From Candidatus Sulfotelmatobacter sp. (GTDB taxonomy: Bacteria > Acidobacteriota > Terriglobia > Terriglobales > SbA1): 15,563 nucleotides of DNA. The notes under the pieces were generated by a model. It ran no database searches, was not told the DNA's origin, and was given only the letters and a program-made list of their open reading frames with translations. The stretch is from the NCBI GenBank assembly GCA_030151135.1, contig JASLEQ010000339.1, positions 1 to 15,563 of the forward strand, in the 5' to 3' direction. The position numbers and the translations under genes were made by a program. The stretch's first letter is position 1. Each line of letters starts with the position of its first letter. Positions 7,997 to 15,563 of this stretch are shown in pieces.

Positions 7997-10900
7997 ATGG
8001 GACCCCATACGCAAATCGAGGGAATCGTCACCGACGAAGAGCGGAAGTTCTCCAGCGCCCCCACTCTGCAAGAAGTAGCCCCCGTTCGCAATATCGCCGG
8101 AGAGTTTGCCGCGACATTGAGCTGGTTGCCGGAACGGTCATCGTCAGAAATCTTTTCTGAGCGCGGAGAGGCGCTCCTCCTCAAATTCAAAACTTTAGTC
8201 GACCGCATTGATGCCGCATACGCTGCCAATTCCGAATCCGAGGATTTGCTCTGGCTGCGCACCAACGGGCAGCAGCTTTCCTCGGCGGCGCGAGCGATCT
8301 CTTCCGACCTGACCTCGCAAGTCCTTCCCGTCGTCGCGCTGAACGACGAAATCCTGCCGCGCGTTCTTGCTATTGCTCAGGGATTTCTGGCGCAGGTTGG
8401 CACTAATTTCAAGAAGCCGCAATTCACCGCATTCTGCCTGGCGTTCGAGGAGATCACTCCTCTCGAGTTCCACGAAATCGGGGCGCTCGTCCCGGCACTC
8501 AAGCTCGTGCTCCTGGAAAAGATTGCGAATCTGGCTGTGCTCCTGCTCAAGAATCCCGCTCACTCCCTCGAGGAACGGGTGGTTCCTTTGATCCGGAGCT
8601 TCCAGCACGTTGCGCAGGCGTCGTGGCGCGATGATCTGGAATCGCTGATTCCCTTCGACCCTATTTTGCGGGAGGACCCCGTCGGCGCCTACGCGCGCAT
8701 GGACCTCGACACCCGTAACACTTACAGGGAGCGCATTGCTCAGGTTGCACGCCGCTCTGACCTGAATGAGGTTCAGGTTGCGAAGGCGGCGTTGAAGCTT
8801 GCCAAAAAAGCGCAGGAGCGAGGGGCCAACGATCCGCGCATTGCCGAGCGCGAGTCTCACATTGGCTACTATCTGGTAAGCGATGGATCCGACACTCTGT
8901 GTCAAAAAGTTGGATATCACCCGCCATTCCAGGAGACCGTACGAAATTGGCTTCGCACCCATCCCGACGAGTTTCTTCTCGTCGGCATCGCGGTTCTCAC
9001 CTTCTGCATTGTCACCGGCGTCCTCTGGATCCTCACCACGCCTGATACGCCGCTCCCGATCGTCCTCGTCTCCATGCTGATCCTGCTCCTGCCGAGTTCT
9101 CAGGCTGCCGTTCAGCTCATGAACTATCTGGCGACCAACTTGCTGCGCCCCACCGCGCTGCCTAAGCTTGATTTCTCGGAAGGTCTGCCCGACGACTGCG
9201 CCACTCTTGTCGCCATTCCAACGCTCTTGTTGAATGAAGAACAGGTGCAGCATCTGGTGGATGAGTTGGAAGTGCGTTACCTCGGCAATCACGACCGGAA
9301 TATCCATTTCGCGATCGTTTCTGATCTTCCAGACTCTCCCCATCCCGCTCCTGAGGACGACAAGCTCGTTGAACTCTGCTCGCGCCTGATCACCGACCTG
9401 AATGAAATGTACGGTGCGAAGAATTCCGGAACGTTCTTCCACCTCCACCGGCACCGCGTCTATAACCCTCGCGAAAAAGGATGGATGGGATGGGAGCGTA
9501 AACGGGGAAAACTGCTCGATCTCAATCAATTGCTGCGCGGCAAGTACGACAGTTTCCCGGTAAAGATCGGAAATCTGTCCCTGTTGCCGGGCGTGCGCTT
9601 CGTCATCACGCTCGATTCCGATACTGAATTGCCGCGAGGCGCCGCGCATCGCATGATCGGCGCGCTCGCGCATCCCTTGAATCAGGCGATCGTCGATCCC
9701 GAGAAGAACATCGTCGTCGCGGGCTATGGCATTCTCCAGCCGCGAGTTGACATCAGCGTGCAGTGTACGACCAAGTCTCGCCTGGCTGCGATCTTTGCCG
9801 GAGAGACCGGGCTCGACCCCTACACCCGAGCCATCTCAGACGTCTACCAGGACCTCTACGGCGAAGGGTCATTTACCGGAAAAGGCATCTATGAAGTCGA
9901 CACGATGTTCCGCGTTCTGTATGGACGTTTCCCGAGAAACTCGCTGCTCAGCCACGATCTGATCGAAGGCGCTTATGCGCGCGTCGGCCTGACCACCGAT
10001 ATTCCGGTTATCGAAGATTATCCTTCGCACTACAGCGCTTATAGTCGCAGGAAGCACCGCTGGCTTCGCGGTGATTGGCAGATCGTTGAATGGCTGACCG
10101 ATCGCGTACCCGATGAGTCCGGCGCAAGAGTGCCAAATCCGATCTCGTTCGTCTCCCGCTGGAAGATTCTCGATAACCTGCGTCGCAGCCTGATTGAACC
10201 GGCAACCTTCGCCTTACTGCTCTATGCGTGGTTCGCCATGGATCATCCGGTGCGATGGACCATCGCCGCCATTTGCATCTTGTTCGTTCCAGCCTGGGTC
10301 GAATTGTGCTTTGGCCTGACTCGAGCCGTCATAGCGCGCGAGCTTGGCATCGCCCGCGATGCGGTCGGCACTCTGTTCACGGCGAATTTCACCGTCCTGT
10401 TGACGCTCACCCTGTTGGCGCATCAGACCCTTCTCTCAGTTGATGCAGTGGTTCGTGCGCTGGTTCGCAGGCTCGTCACTCGCGAACGCCTTCTCGAATG
10501 GGAAACGGCGGCGGAAGCCGAGCTTGGCAAAAAGCGCACCCCCATCGATCGCTACATCGATCTCATGCCTGTGCTGGCCGCGGCTTTGGGAGTTTTGATC
10601 TGGTTCACGCGGCATCACGCCTTCTGGCCCGCGCTCCCCATCCTTGCCCTCTGGGCCTGCAGTAAGCCCCTGGCAATATGGCTGAATGCCAGTCCCATCG
10701 AGCCTCTACCCGAATTGAAAGATGGAGACGCCTGGCTGCTGCGCAAATCCGCGCTCTACATTTGGAGATATTTTGCCGAGTTCTCCAATGAAGACCACAG
10801 CTGGCTGATTCCCGACAATGTTCAGGCCGAACCAAGAAAGATTGCGCCCAGCATTTCTCCCACGAACGTCGGATTGCTGCTTAACGCACGCCAGGTTGCG

Positions 10901-12439
10901 GTCGAATTCGGCTTCCTCACTGTCCCTGAACTCGTCGACCTGAGCGAGAAAACGTTGTCGACCTTGAAGCGTCTGCGGAAATATCGCGGCCATCTGATGA
11001 ACTGGTATGACACGCATACCCTCGAGCCCAAGCCGCCATTCTTTATCTCTTCGGTGGATAGCGGGAATATGGTGGCATCTCTGTGGACGCTTCAGCAGGG
11101 ATCCACAGATCGCCTGCACCGTCCGCTACTGAATCGCAGCCTGGCCGAGGGATTAGTCGATCATCTCCGTGCCTTGGTCGAACTGAAGGCGCTTCCCAGC
11201 CGCGTCCTTTCGGAATTTGAGTCGAAGCTCCACCGCTCCGGATGGCTCTACCCGATTCTGAATTTCCCAATGGAGATCCTGCGTCCGCAGAAGAGTCGAA
11301 CTAAACCTGAGTTGGTTGCCGATGCAGACTGGTTCCGTCAGCAGGCGGAAGCCCGGATCGAAAACGTCCAGCACCTGGTCCGCACTTACCTTCCCTGGCT
11401 ATTGCCCGAATTCGGCGAACTGAAAGCCCGGCTCGCTACTAAGTCTGCTAACGATGTACCTATCGAGAGGCTGCCCGACTTGATCGCCGAAATCCAACTG
11501 CATCTCGATGAATGGCTTCAACTTGGGCAGAATGGAAATCGCGCTTCCGGGGAACGCCTGATGGGCATGCTCGCTGAGGCGCGAAAAAATGCGGTATGGC
11601 TTATCGGCAATCTCCGCAAGCTGAGTCACGACGCCCGCGACATCGCCGACGAGATGGATTTCACCTTCCTTCTCGACAAGCAGCGCTTGCTCATGTCCGT
11701 CGGATTCGACGCGCAATCGAACGAACTGCAGCCGTATTTCTACGACTTGCTGGCGACCGAACCGCGCACGGCCGTCTTTGCCGCGATTGCCAAAGAAGAT
11801 GTCCCGCAGGAAGCCTGGTTCCGTCTCGATCGTCCCTTTACCACCTATCGCGGCCGTCCAGTCCTGCTGTCTTGGACGGGAACAATGTTTGAATACCTCA
11901 TGCCGTCGATCTGGATGCATAGTTATCGCAATACTTTGCTGGATCGTGCCACCGCCGCGGCGGTGCGGTCACAGCAGGACTATGCCTTGGAGAAGGGGAT
12001 TCCGTGGGGCATTTCCGAATCTGCTTGCGCCCGGATTAACGAGGCGGGCGACTACCACTATGAGGCCTTTGGCGTCCCCAGTCTTGCCCTGAAGAAGAGC
12101 GAGTCCGACCCGCTGATCGTTTCGCCGTACTCAACTTTCCTGGCCTTGAGTGTTGATCCCAAGAATGCGCTCGCCAACCTCCAGCGAATGTACTCTCTCG
12201 GATGGTTTGGCTCCTACGGCTTCTATGAGGCTTCAGACTTTACGAATGGCCGTCGTCGCTTCGGTCGTCCGCGTTGGGAACTCGTGCGCTCCTGGATGGT
12301 CCATCATCAAGGCATGGCTTTTCTCTCTCTCGCGAATTTCCTCTGCGACAACATCGTGCAGAAATGGTTCCACTCGCACATGCGCGTGAAAGCCTCGGAA
12401 CTTCTGCTTCAGGAGAAGTCAGTCGCCCGCGCAGCCTAG
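7997..12439 (+). CDS. ndvB: GT84 / GH189-type cyclic beta-1,2-glucan synthase-like protein lacking the GH94 domain
   Basis: This membrane glycosyltransferase of 1480 residues aligns in order with the first half of NdvB/ChvB/Cgs. Residues 1-310 form a soluble helical region, and two membrane helices lie near 320-372. The GT84 domain (about 400-720) keeps FVITLDSDTELPR with D540-S-D542, GEGSFTGKGIYEVD, LSHDLIEGAYAR, EDYPSHYSAYSRRKHRW and RWLRGDWQ (688-695). Further helices lie at about 735-920. A glycoamylase/GH189-type transglycosylase domain (about 952-1460) starts at SISPTNVGLL and carries WTGTMFEYLMP (E1299), WGISESA (E1341), YGFYEASDFT (E1411) and VHHQGMAFLSLAN. The protein ends at LLLQEKSVARAA. 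Classical enzymes of about 2800 residues continue from here into a GH94 phosphorylase domain that controls chain length. GT84 makes the beta-1,2 chain from UDP-glucose, and the GH189 domain cyclises it. I infer a beta-1,2-glucan product; ring size and cyclisation are open. Confidence 0.9.
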   Translation: MGPHTQIEGIVTDEERKFSSAPTLQEVAPVRNIAGEFAATLSWLPERSSSEIFSERGEALLLKFKTLVDRIDAAYAANSESEDLLWLRTNGQQLSSAARAISSDLTSQVLPVVALNDEILPRVLAIAQGFLAQVGTNFKKPQFTAFCLAFEEITPLEFHEIGALVPALKLVLLEKIANLAVLLLKNPAHSLEERVVPLIRSFQHVAQASWRDDLESLIPFDPILREDPVGAYARMDLDTRNTYRERIAQVARRSDLNEVQVAKAALKLAKKAQERGANDPRIAERESHIGYYLVSDGSDTLCQKVGYHPPFQETVRNWLRTHPDEFLLVGIAVLTFCIVTGVLWILTTPDTPLPIVLVSMLILLLPSSQAAVQLMNYLATNLLRPTALPKLDFSEGLPDDCATLVAIPTLLLNEEQVQHLVDELEVRYLGNHDRNIHFAIVSDLPDSPHPAPEDDKLVELCSRLITDLNEMYGAKNSGTFFHLHRHRVYNPREKGWMGWERKRGKLLDLNQLLRGKYDSFPVKIGNLSLLPGVRFVITLDSDTELPRGAAHRMIGALAHPLNQAIVDPEKNIVVAGYGILQPRVDISVQCTTKSRLAAIFAGETGLDPYTRAISDVYQDLYGEGSFTGKGIYEVDTMFRVLYGRFPRNSLLSHDLIEGAYARVGLTTDIPVIEDYPSHYSAYSRRKHRWLRGDWQIVEWLTDRVPDESGARVPNPISFVSRWKILDNLRRSLIEPATFALLLYAWFAMDHPVRWTIAAICILFVPAWVELCFGLTRAVIARELGIARDAVGTLFTANFTVLLTLTLLAHQTLLSVDAVVRALVRRLVTRERLLEWETAAEAELGKKRTPIDRYIDLMPVLAAALGVLIWFTRHHAFWPALPILALWACSKPLAIWLNASPIEPLPELKDGDAWLLRKSALYIWRYFAEFSNEDHSWLIPDNVQAEPRKIAPSISPTNVGLLLNARQVAVEFGFLTVPELVDLSEKTLSTLKRLRKYRGHLMNWYDTHTLEPKPPFFISSVDSGNMVASLWTLQQGSTDRLHRPLLNRSLAEGLVDHLRALVELKALPSRVLSEFESKLHRSGWLYPILNFPMEILRPQKSRTKPELVADADWFRQQAEARIENVQHLVRTYLPWLLPEFGELKARLATKSANDVPIERLPDLIAEIQLHLDEWLQLGQNGNRASGERLMGMLAEARKNAVWLIGNLRKLSHDARDIADEMDFTFLLDKQRLLMSVGFDAQSNELQPYFYDLLATEPRTAVFAAIAKEDVPQEAWFRLDRPFTTYRGRPVLLSWTGTMFEYLMPSIWMHSYRNTLLDRATAAAVRSQQDYALEKGIPWGISESACARINEAGDYHYEAFGVPSLALKKSESDPLIVSPYSTFLALSVDPKNALANLQRMYSLGWFGSYGFYEASDFTNGRRRFGRPRWELVRSWMVHHQGMAFLSLANFLCDNIVQKWFHSHMRVKASELLLQEKSVARAA

Positions 12440-12498
12440 CAACCAAGCTCGCTTGCGGATCATCTCCCAGCTGCGCCGGCGTCTGTTCAGTCATGTAG

Positions 12499-12522
12499 AA
12501 TTCCTCTTTCCTAAGAGGATTT
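12499..12522 (+). promoter_or_regulatory. Hairpin that buries the GH92 Shine-Dalgarno
   Basis: TCCTCTT at 12502-12508 pairs perfectly with AAGAGGA at 12513-12519 across a TCCT loop. Two outer A-T pairs (12499-12500 with 12521-12522) add to it after one T-T mismatch. AAGAGGA is the ribosome binding site of the GH92 gene, seven bases before its ATG, so the whole site would be paired in the mRNA. The fold is direct from sequence; a regulatory role is inference. Confidence 0.55.
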
Positions 12523-12526
12523 CAAA

Positions 12527-14860
12527 ATGCTAACCCGGCGTCATTTCGTCAGCGCACTCTCTTTGTTGCCGTTCGCCAAAGCTCTCGGATTCCGTAACGT
12601 TGCGGCTTCCTCTGCGCTCGAGACCGCCGCTGTTTCCAATGCTGACACCGAGTCCCAGGATTTCACCCGCTTCGTGAAGATCGCTGTCGGCACGGGCGGC
12701 CATGGCCACACTTATCCCGGCGCGACTGTGCCTTTCGGCATGATGCAACTAAGCCCCGACACTTACAACGATGGATGGGATTGGTGCTCTGGCTACCACT
12801 ACTCCGATAGCTCCATCATGGGCTTCAGCCACACGCACCTGAGCGGCACCGGCGCTTCCGACATGCTCGACTTCCTGCTGATGCCGGGCACCGGCCCCAC
12901 GAAATTGGTTGCCGGTGCGCGGCAGAATCCCGGCGAGGGATACCGTTCCCGCTTCAGCCACGAAGATGAGGTCGCAGTCCCCGGCTATTATTCGGTTCTT
13001 CTCCGCGACTACAACATCCGCGCCGAACTGACCGCGACCGAACGCGCCGGCATGCACCGCTACACCTTCCCGAAGAGTGACAGCAGCCACTTCATTCTCG
13101 ACCTGGTGCACTCCTACTCGAATACTCCCGTGATCTGGGCGAATCTGAAAGTCATTGGCAACAATACGATCGTTGGTGGACGCAGCATGAAAGGCTGGGC
13201 TCCCGGACGCGAAATATACTTCGCTATGCAATTTTCCAAGCCGTTTAAGTCCTTCGAGATCGTGTCTGACGACAAGCGGCTCGATCCTTCCATCCGCGAG
13301 GCAAAGAGCACATCTTTGAAATGCCTGCTGCATTTCGAAACGGCTGACAAGGAAGTGATCTCCGTCAAAACCGGCATCTCCGGGGTGAGCGATGAAGGCG
13401 CTACCAAGAACCTGGCCGCCGAGATGCCCGACTGGGATTTCGACAAAATCCGCCGCGCTGCTCACGACGCCTGGAATCAGAACCTTTCCCGCATCAAGGT
13501 CGAAATGCCCACCGCTCGCCATCAGACCATCTTCTATACCGCGCTGTATCACATGTTCGTGGCGCCAACTTTATATGACGATGTTGACGGCCAGTATCGC
13601 GGTATGGATGCCAAGATTCATCAGCTTCCCAAGGGATCGCATTATTACAGCACCTTCTCGCTCTGGGACACCTTCCGCGCCGCCCATCCGATGTACACCA
13701 TCTGCCAACCCGAGCGCGTTCCCGATCTCGTGAACTGCCTGATCCGCATGGCCCAGGAAAGTCCTGCCGGAGTTCCCATCTGGCCTCTGCAAAGCAGGGA
13801 GACTTTTTGCATGACCGGCTATCACTCCAGTTCGGTCTACGCCGAGGCTTACGTGAAAGGCTTCAAGGGAATTGATTTCAGCCAGGTCTATCCCGCGCTG
13901 CGCCGCCGCGCCATGGACGACGACTATCGCGGTCTCGGCTATTACCGCAAGCTCGGCTACATCCCTTGTGATAAAGAAGAAGAGTCCGTCAGCAAGACCA
14001 TGGAATACGTCTACGACGACTGGGCCGTCGCGCACGTCGCAAAGGCGCTGGATCGAATGGACGACTACAAGTTCCTGGTCGAGCGCTCGAAGAATTACAA
14101 GAACCTGTTCGATCCATCGACGACCTTCATGCGCCCCCGCTTGGAGAACGGCCAGTGGTCGGAGCCGTTCGATCCTACCGAGATGGGCTATTCCAAGAAA
14201 TGGCGTGACTACACGGAATCCGACCCCTGGCAGACCACATTCTTCATGCAGCACGATCCCGCCGGATATATCAACCTGTTCGGAGGTAGCCAGGCGTTCG
14301 TTCAGAAGCTCGACAATCTTTTCTCGGCAAGCTCTCAACTCCCCGCTGACGCTCCGCCGGACATTGCAGGAATGGTTGGACAATACGCCCATGGCAACGA
14401 ACCTTGCCATCACATGGCCTATCTCTACTGCTATGCAGGAGAGCCGCAGAAAACCCAGGCGCGGGTTCGCAGCCTCCTCGAAATGGAATACGACGATCAG
14501 CCCGACGGTCTTGCGGGCAACGAAGATTGCGGCCAGATGTCGGCATGGTACGTCATCAGTTCGCTCGGGTTTTATGCTGTCGATCCCGTCAGCGGCAACT
14601 ACGTTTTTGGAACGCCGCTGGTAAATCGCGCGGAAGTCGAACTTCCCCAAGGTAAGAAGCTGCGAGTGGCCGTGAAACGCAGTTCACCGGCCGATGCTTT
14701 CATCCAATCCGTGAAGCTCAACGGCAAGCCGCATTCCCAGTTATGGTTTGCTCATGCCGACATCGCGAACGGCGGCACCATCGAGTTCACCATGGGACCG
14801 TCTCCCAGCCAAGACTTCGGAAAGCACGAAGACGCACTTCCGCCTTCCATGCCCACTTAG
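12527..14860 (+). CDS. Tat-exported GH92 alpha-mannosidase-family glycoside hydrolase
   Basis: This is a calcium-dependent inverting alpha-mannosidase-type enzyme (GH92, PF07971), probably periplasmic or extracellular. The N-terminus TRRHFVSALSLLPFAKALG is a Tat-like signal. The N-terminal beta-sandwich carries GHGHTYPGATVPFG (58-71), WDWCSGYHY (84-92) and GFSHTHLSGTGASD (from 99). The C-terminal (alpha/alpha)6 part carries YSTFSLWDTFRAAHP, TFCMTGYHSSSVYAEAY, YTESDPWQ with E564 (probable counterpart of the catalytic acid), HGNEPCHH (E625) and GNEDCGQMSAWYV (D667, near the proposed catalytic base). At 777 residues it is full length. The start is set by AAGAGGA seven bases upstream. It lies 87 bases after the GT84 gene, so read-through transcription is likely. 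Linkage specificity (alpha-1,2, 1,3, 1,4 or 1,6) cannot be read from the sequence, and the link to the upstream glucan genes is positional. Confidence 0.93.
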   Translation: MLTRRHFVSALSLLPFAKALGFRNVAASSALETAAVSNADTESQDFTRFVKIAVGTGGHGHTYPGATVPFGMMQLSPDTYNDGWDWCSGYHYSDSSIMGFSHTHLSGTGASDMLDFLLMPGTGPTKLVAGARQNPGEGYRSRFSHEDEVAVPGYYSVLLRDYNIRAELTATERAGMHRYTFPKSDSSHFILDLVHSYSNTPVIWANLKVIGNNTIVGGRSMKGWAPGREIYFAMQFSKPFKSFEIVSDDKRLDPSIREAKSTSLKCLLHFETADKEVISVKTGISGVSDEGATKNLAAEMPDWDFDKIRRAAHDAWNQNLSRIKVEMPTARHQTIFYTALYHMFVAPTLYDDVDGQYRGMDAKIHQLPKGSHYYSTFSLWDTFRAAHPMYTICQPERVPDLVNCLIRMAQESPAGVPIWPLQSRETFCMTGYHSSSVYAEAYVKGFKGIDFSQVYPALRRRAMDDDYRGLGYYRKLGYIPCDKEEESVSKTMEYVYDDWAVAHVAKALDRMDDYKFLVERSKNYKNLFDPSTTFMRPRLENGQWSEPFDPTEMGYSKKWRDYTESDPWQTTFFMQHDPAGYINLFGGSQAFVQKLDNLFSASSQLPADAPPDIAGMVGQYAHGNEPCHHMAYLYCYAGEPQKTQARVRSLLEMEYDDQPDGLAGNEDCGQMSAWYVISSLGFYAVDPVSGNYVFGTPLVNRAEVELPQGKKLRVAVKRSSPADAFIQSVKLNGKPHSQLWFAHADIANGGTIEFTMGPSPSQDFGKHEDALPPSMPT

Positions 14861-14874
14861 CCGCCCGAAGAGCG

Positions 14875-15563
14875 TCACGCCTGAACACAAGTCTGTCGCT
14901 GCCGTCCCAGTCCGTCCATCTCCAACTCGACAACATCACCCGCTTTCAGATATTGGGGCGGCTTCATCCCGAGACCAACCCCCGGCGGAGTTCCCGTCGA
15001 GATCAAGTCGCCGGGCTCCAACGTCATGAATTGCGAAATGTAGTGAACCAGGTCCACAGGCCCAAAGATCATCGTCTGCGTGTTGCCATTCTGGCGCGTT
15101 TGACCATTAACCGAAAGCTTCATTGCCGCCTTCATCACATTTGGAATCTCGTCGGGCGTTGAAAGCCACGGCCCTAAAGGATTGAAGCTGTCGCAGCTCT
15201 TGCCTTTTGTCCATTGACCGCCCCGCTCCAGTTGGAACTCCCGCTCCGACACATCGTGAGAGATGCAGTATCCAGCAATGTGATTCGCGGCAGCCTCTGT
15301 CGAGTCCAGATAGCGCGCTTCCTGTCCGATCACAACGCCTAGCTCGATTTCCCAATCCGTCTTCTTGCTGCCCCGCGGTATCAGCAGATCGTCATACGGA
15401 CCCACAAGAGTGTTGGTCGCCTTCATGAAAAGAATCGGTTCTTTCGGAATTTCCATTCCCGACTCGCGGGCGTGATCACTGAAGTTCAGTCCGATGCAAA
15501 TAATCTTTCTGGGTCTCGCAATCGGTGCCGCCCATCGCTCCTTTGATGGGACTTCTGCAAACG
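14875..15563 (-). CDS. Fumarylacetoacetate hydrolase family protein, C-terminal part
   Basis: This metal-dependent enzyme belongs to the FAH/HpcE superfamily, which cleaves or isomerises acyl-pyruvate-like compounds. The frame stays open to the right edge, where it reads PRKIICIGLNFSDHARESG before an internal Met at 15456, so the true start lies outside. About 229 residues are seen, and roughly 50 are probably missing. Numbering from the Met at 15456, the metal ligands are E36 and E38 in DWEIELGVVIG and D68 in YCISHDVSERE. KGKSCDSFNPLGPWL and GDLISTGTPPGVGLG are further family hallmarks. The stop lies 14 bases from the convergent GH92 stop, and no terminator is visible between them. The substrate cannot be read from the sequence: candidates include 2-hydroxyhepta-2,4-dienedioate isomerase, acylpyruvase and ureidoglycolate-lyase-like activities. 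Nothing links it to the carbohydrate cluster. Confidence 0.92.
   Translation of the reverse strand, partial: FAEVPSKERWAAPIARPRKIICIGLNFSDHARESGMEIPKEPILFMKATNTLVGPYDDLLIPRGSKKTDWEIELGVVIGQEARYLDSTEAAANHIAGYCISHDVSEREFQLERGGQWTKGKSCDSFNPLGPWLSTPDEIPNVMKAAMKLSVNGQTRQNGNTQTMIFGPVDLVHYISQFMTLEPGDLISTGTPPGVGLGMKPPQYLKAGDVVELEMDGLGRQRQTCVQA

Noticed and set aside
8195..9673. 492-codon open frame on the minus strand inside the GT84 gene
   Set aside because: It lies wholly opposite a gene with clear GT84 motifs, its translation is rich in Arg, Glu and Gln with no recognisable domain, and long antisense frames are common in GC-rich codons.
12437..12511. Read-through of the GT84 stop TAG, which gives 24 more sense codons before a TAA
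   Set aside because: The extension shows no GH94 similarity and no read-through signal, so it does not restore the missing domain.
13872..14624. 250-codon plus-strand frame overlapping the GH92 gene
   Set aside because: The translation is low-complexity Ser/Thr/Arg-rich sequence, as expected from a shifted frame of the real gene.
13571..14650. 359-codon open frame on the minus strand inside the GH92 gene
   Set aside because: It is opposite conserved GH92 catalytic motifs, has no family resemblance and no ribosome binding site context; it is a coding shadow.
1..15563. Mobile element, CRISPR array, tRNA or rRNA genes
   Set aside because: I saw no transposase or integrase coding, no spaced direct repeats, no terminal inverted repeats and no RNA-gene-like sequence on either strand.

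Overview
The window reads as chromosomal DNA of moderately high GC, from a Gram-negative and most likely an acidobacterium. That placement is an inference. It rests on the mix of an FdnG/FdnH/NrfD formate dehydrogenase, a Tat-type secreted GH144 enzyme, a GH92 enzyme, a GT84 glucan synthase and a carboxypeptidase-regulatory-like envelope protein. No rRNA or other phylogenetic marker is present. There are no tRNA or rRNA genes, insertion sequences, CRISPR arrays or phage genes. Coding density is very high, and no gene-free stretch exceeds about 180 bases.

Layout. (1) Bases 2-3497, plus strand: a tightly coupled respiratory formate dehydrogenase operon. It holds the C-terminal part of the molybdopterin alpha subunit (cut by the window edge), a four-cluster ferredoxin-like beta subunit, and an NrfD-type membrane quinone-reactive subunit. 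Both junctions are 4-base ATGA overlaps. (2) Bases 3502-4485, minus strand: a membrane-anchored, cysteine-containing envelope protein of unknown function, tail-to-tail with the NrfD gene. (3) Bases 4650-14860, plus strand: a carbohydrate cluster. In order it holds a Tat-exported GH144-type enzyme, a fused permease-ATPase ABC exporter, a GT84 plus glycoamylase/GH189-type glucan synthase, and a Tat-exported GH92 alpha-mannosidase. (4) Bases 14875-15563, minus strand: a fumarylacetoacetate-hydrolase-family enzyme, cut by the window edge and tail-to-tail with the GH92 gene.

How the genes may work together. The FDH operon would oxidise formate outside the cytoplasmic membrane and pass electrons through FeS clusters and NrfD to the quinone pool. 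The carbohydrate cluster contains all the parts expected for making, exporting and trimming a beta-1,2-glucan: synthase, adjacent exporter (an NdvA/NdvB-like pairing), and secreted beta-1,2-glucanase-family enzyme. Its most unusual feature is that the synthase stops at the boundary where classical cyclic beta-1,2-glucan synthases continue into a GH94 phosphorylase domain, which sets product length. A GH92 alpha-mannosidase gene follows instead. The GH92 ribosome binding site lies inside a perfect 7-base-pair hairpin. A second perfect 7-bp hairpin followed by a short T run lies in the GH144 leader.
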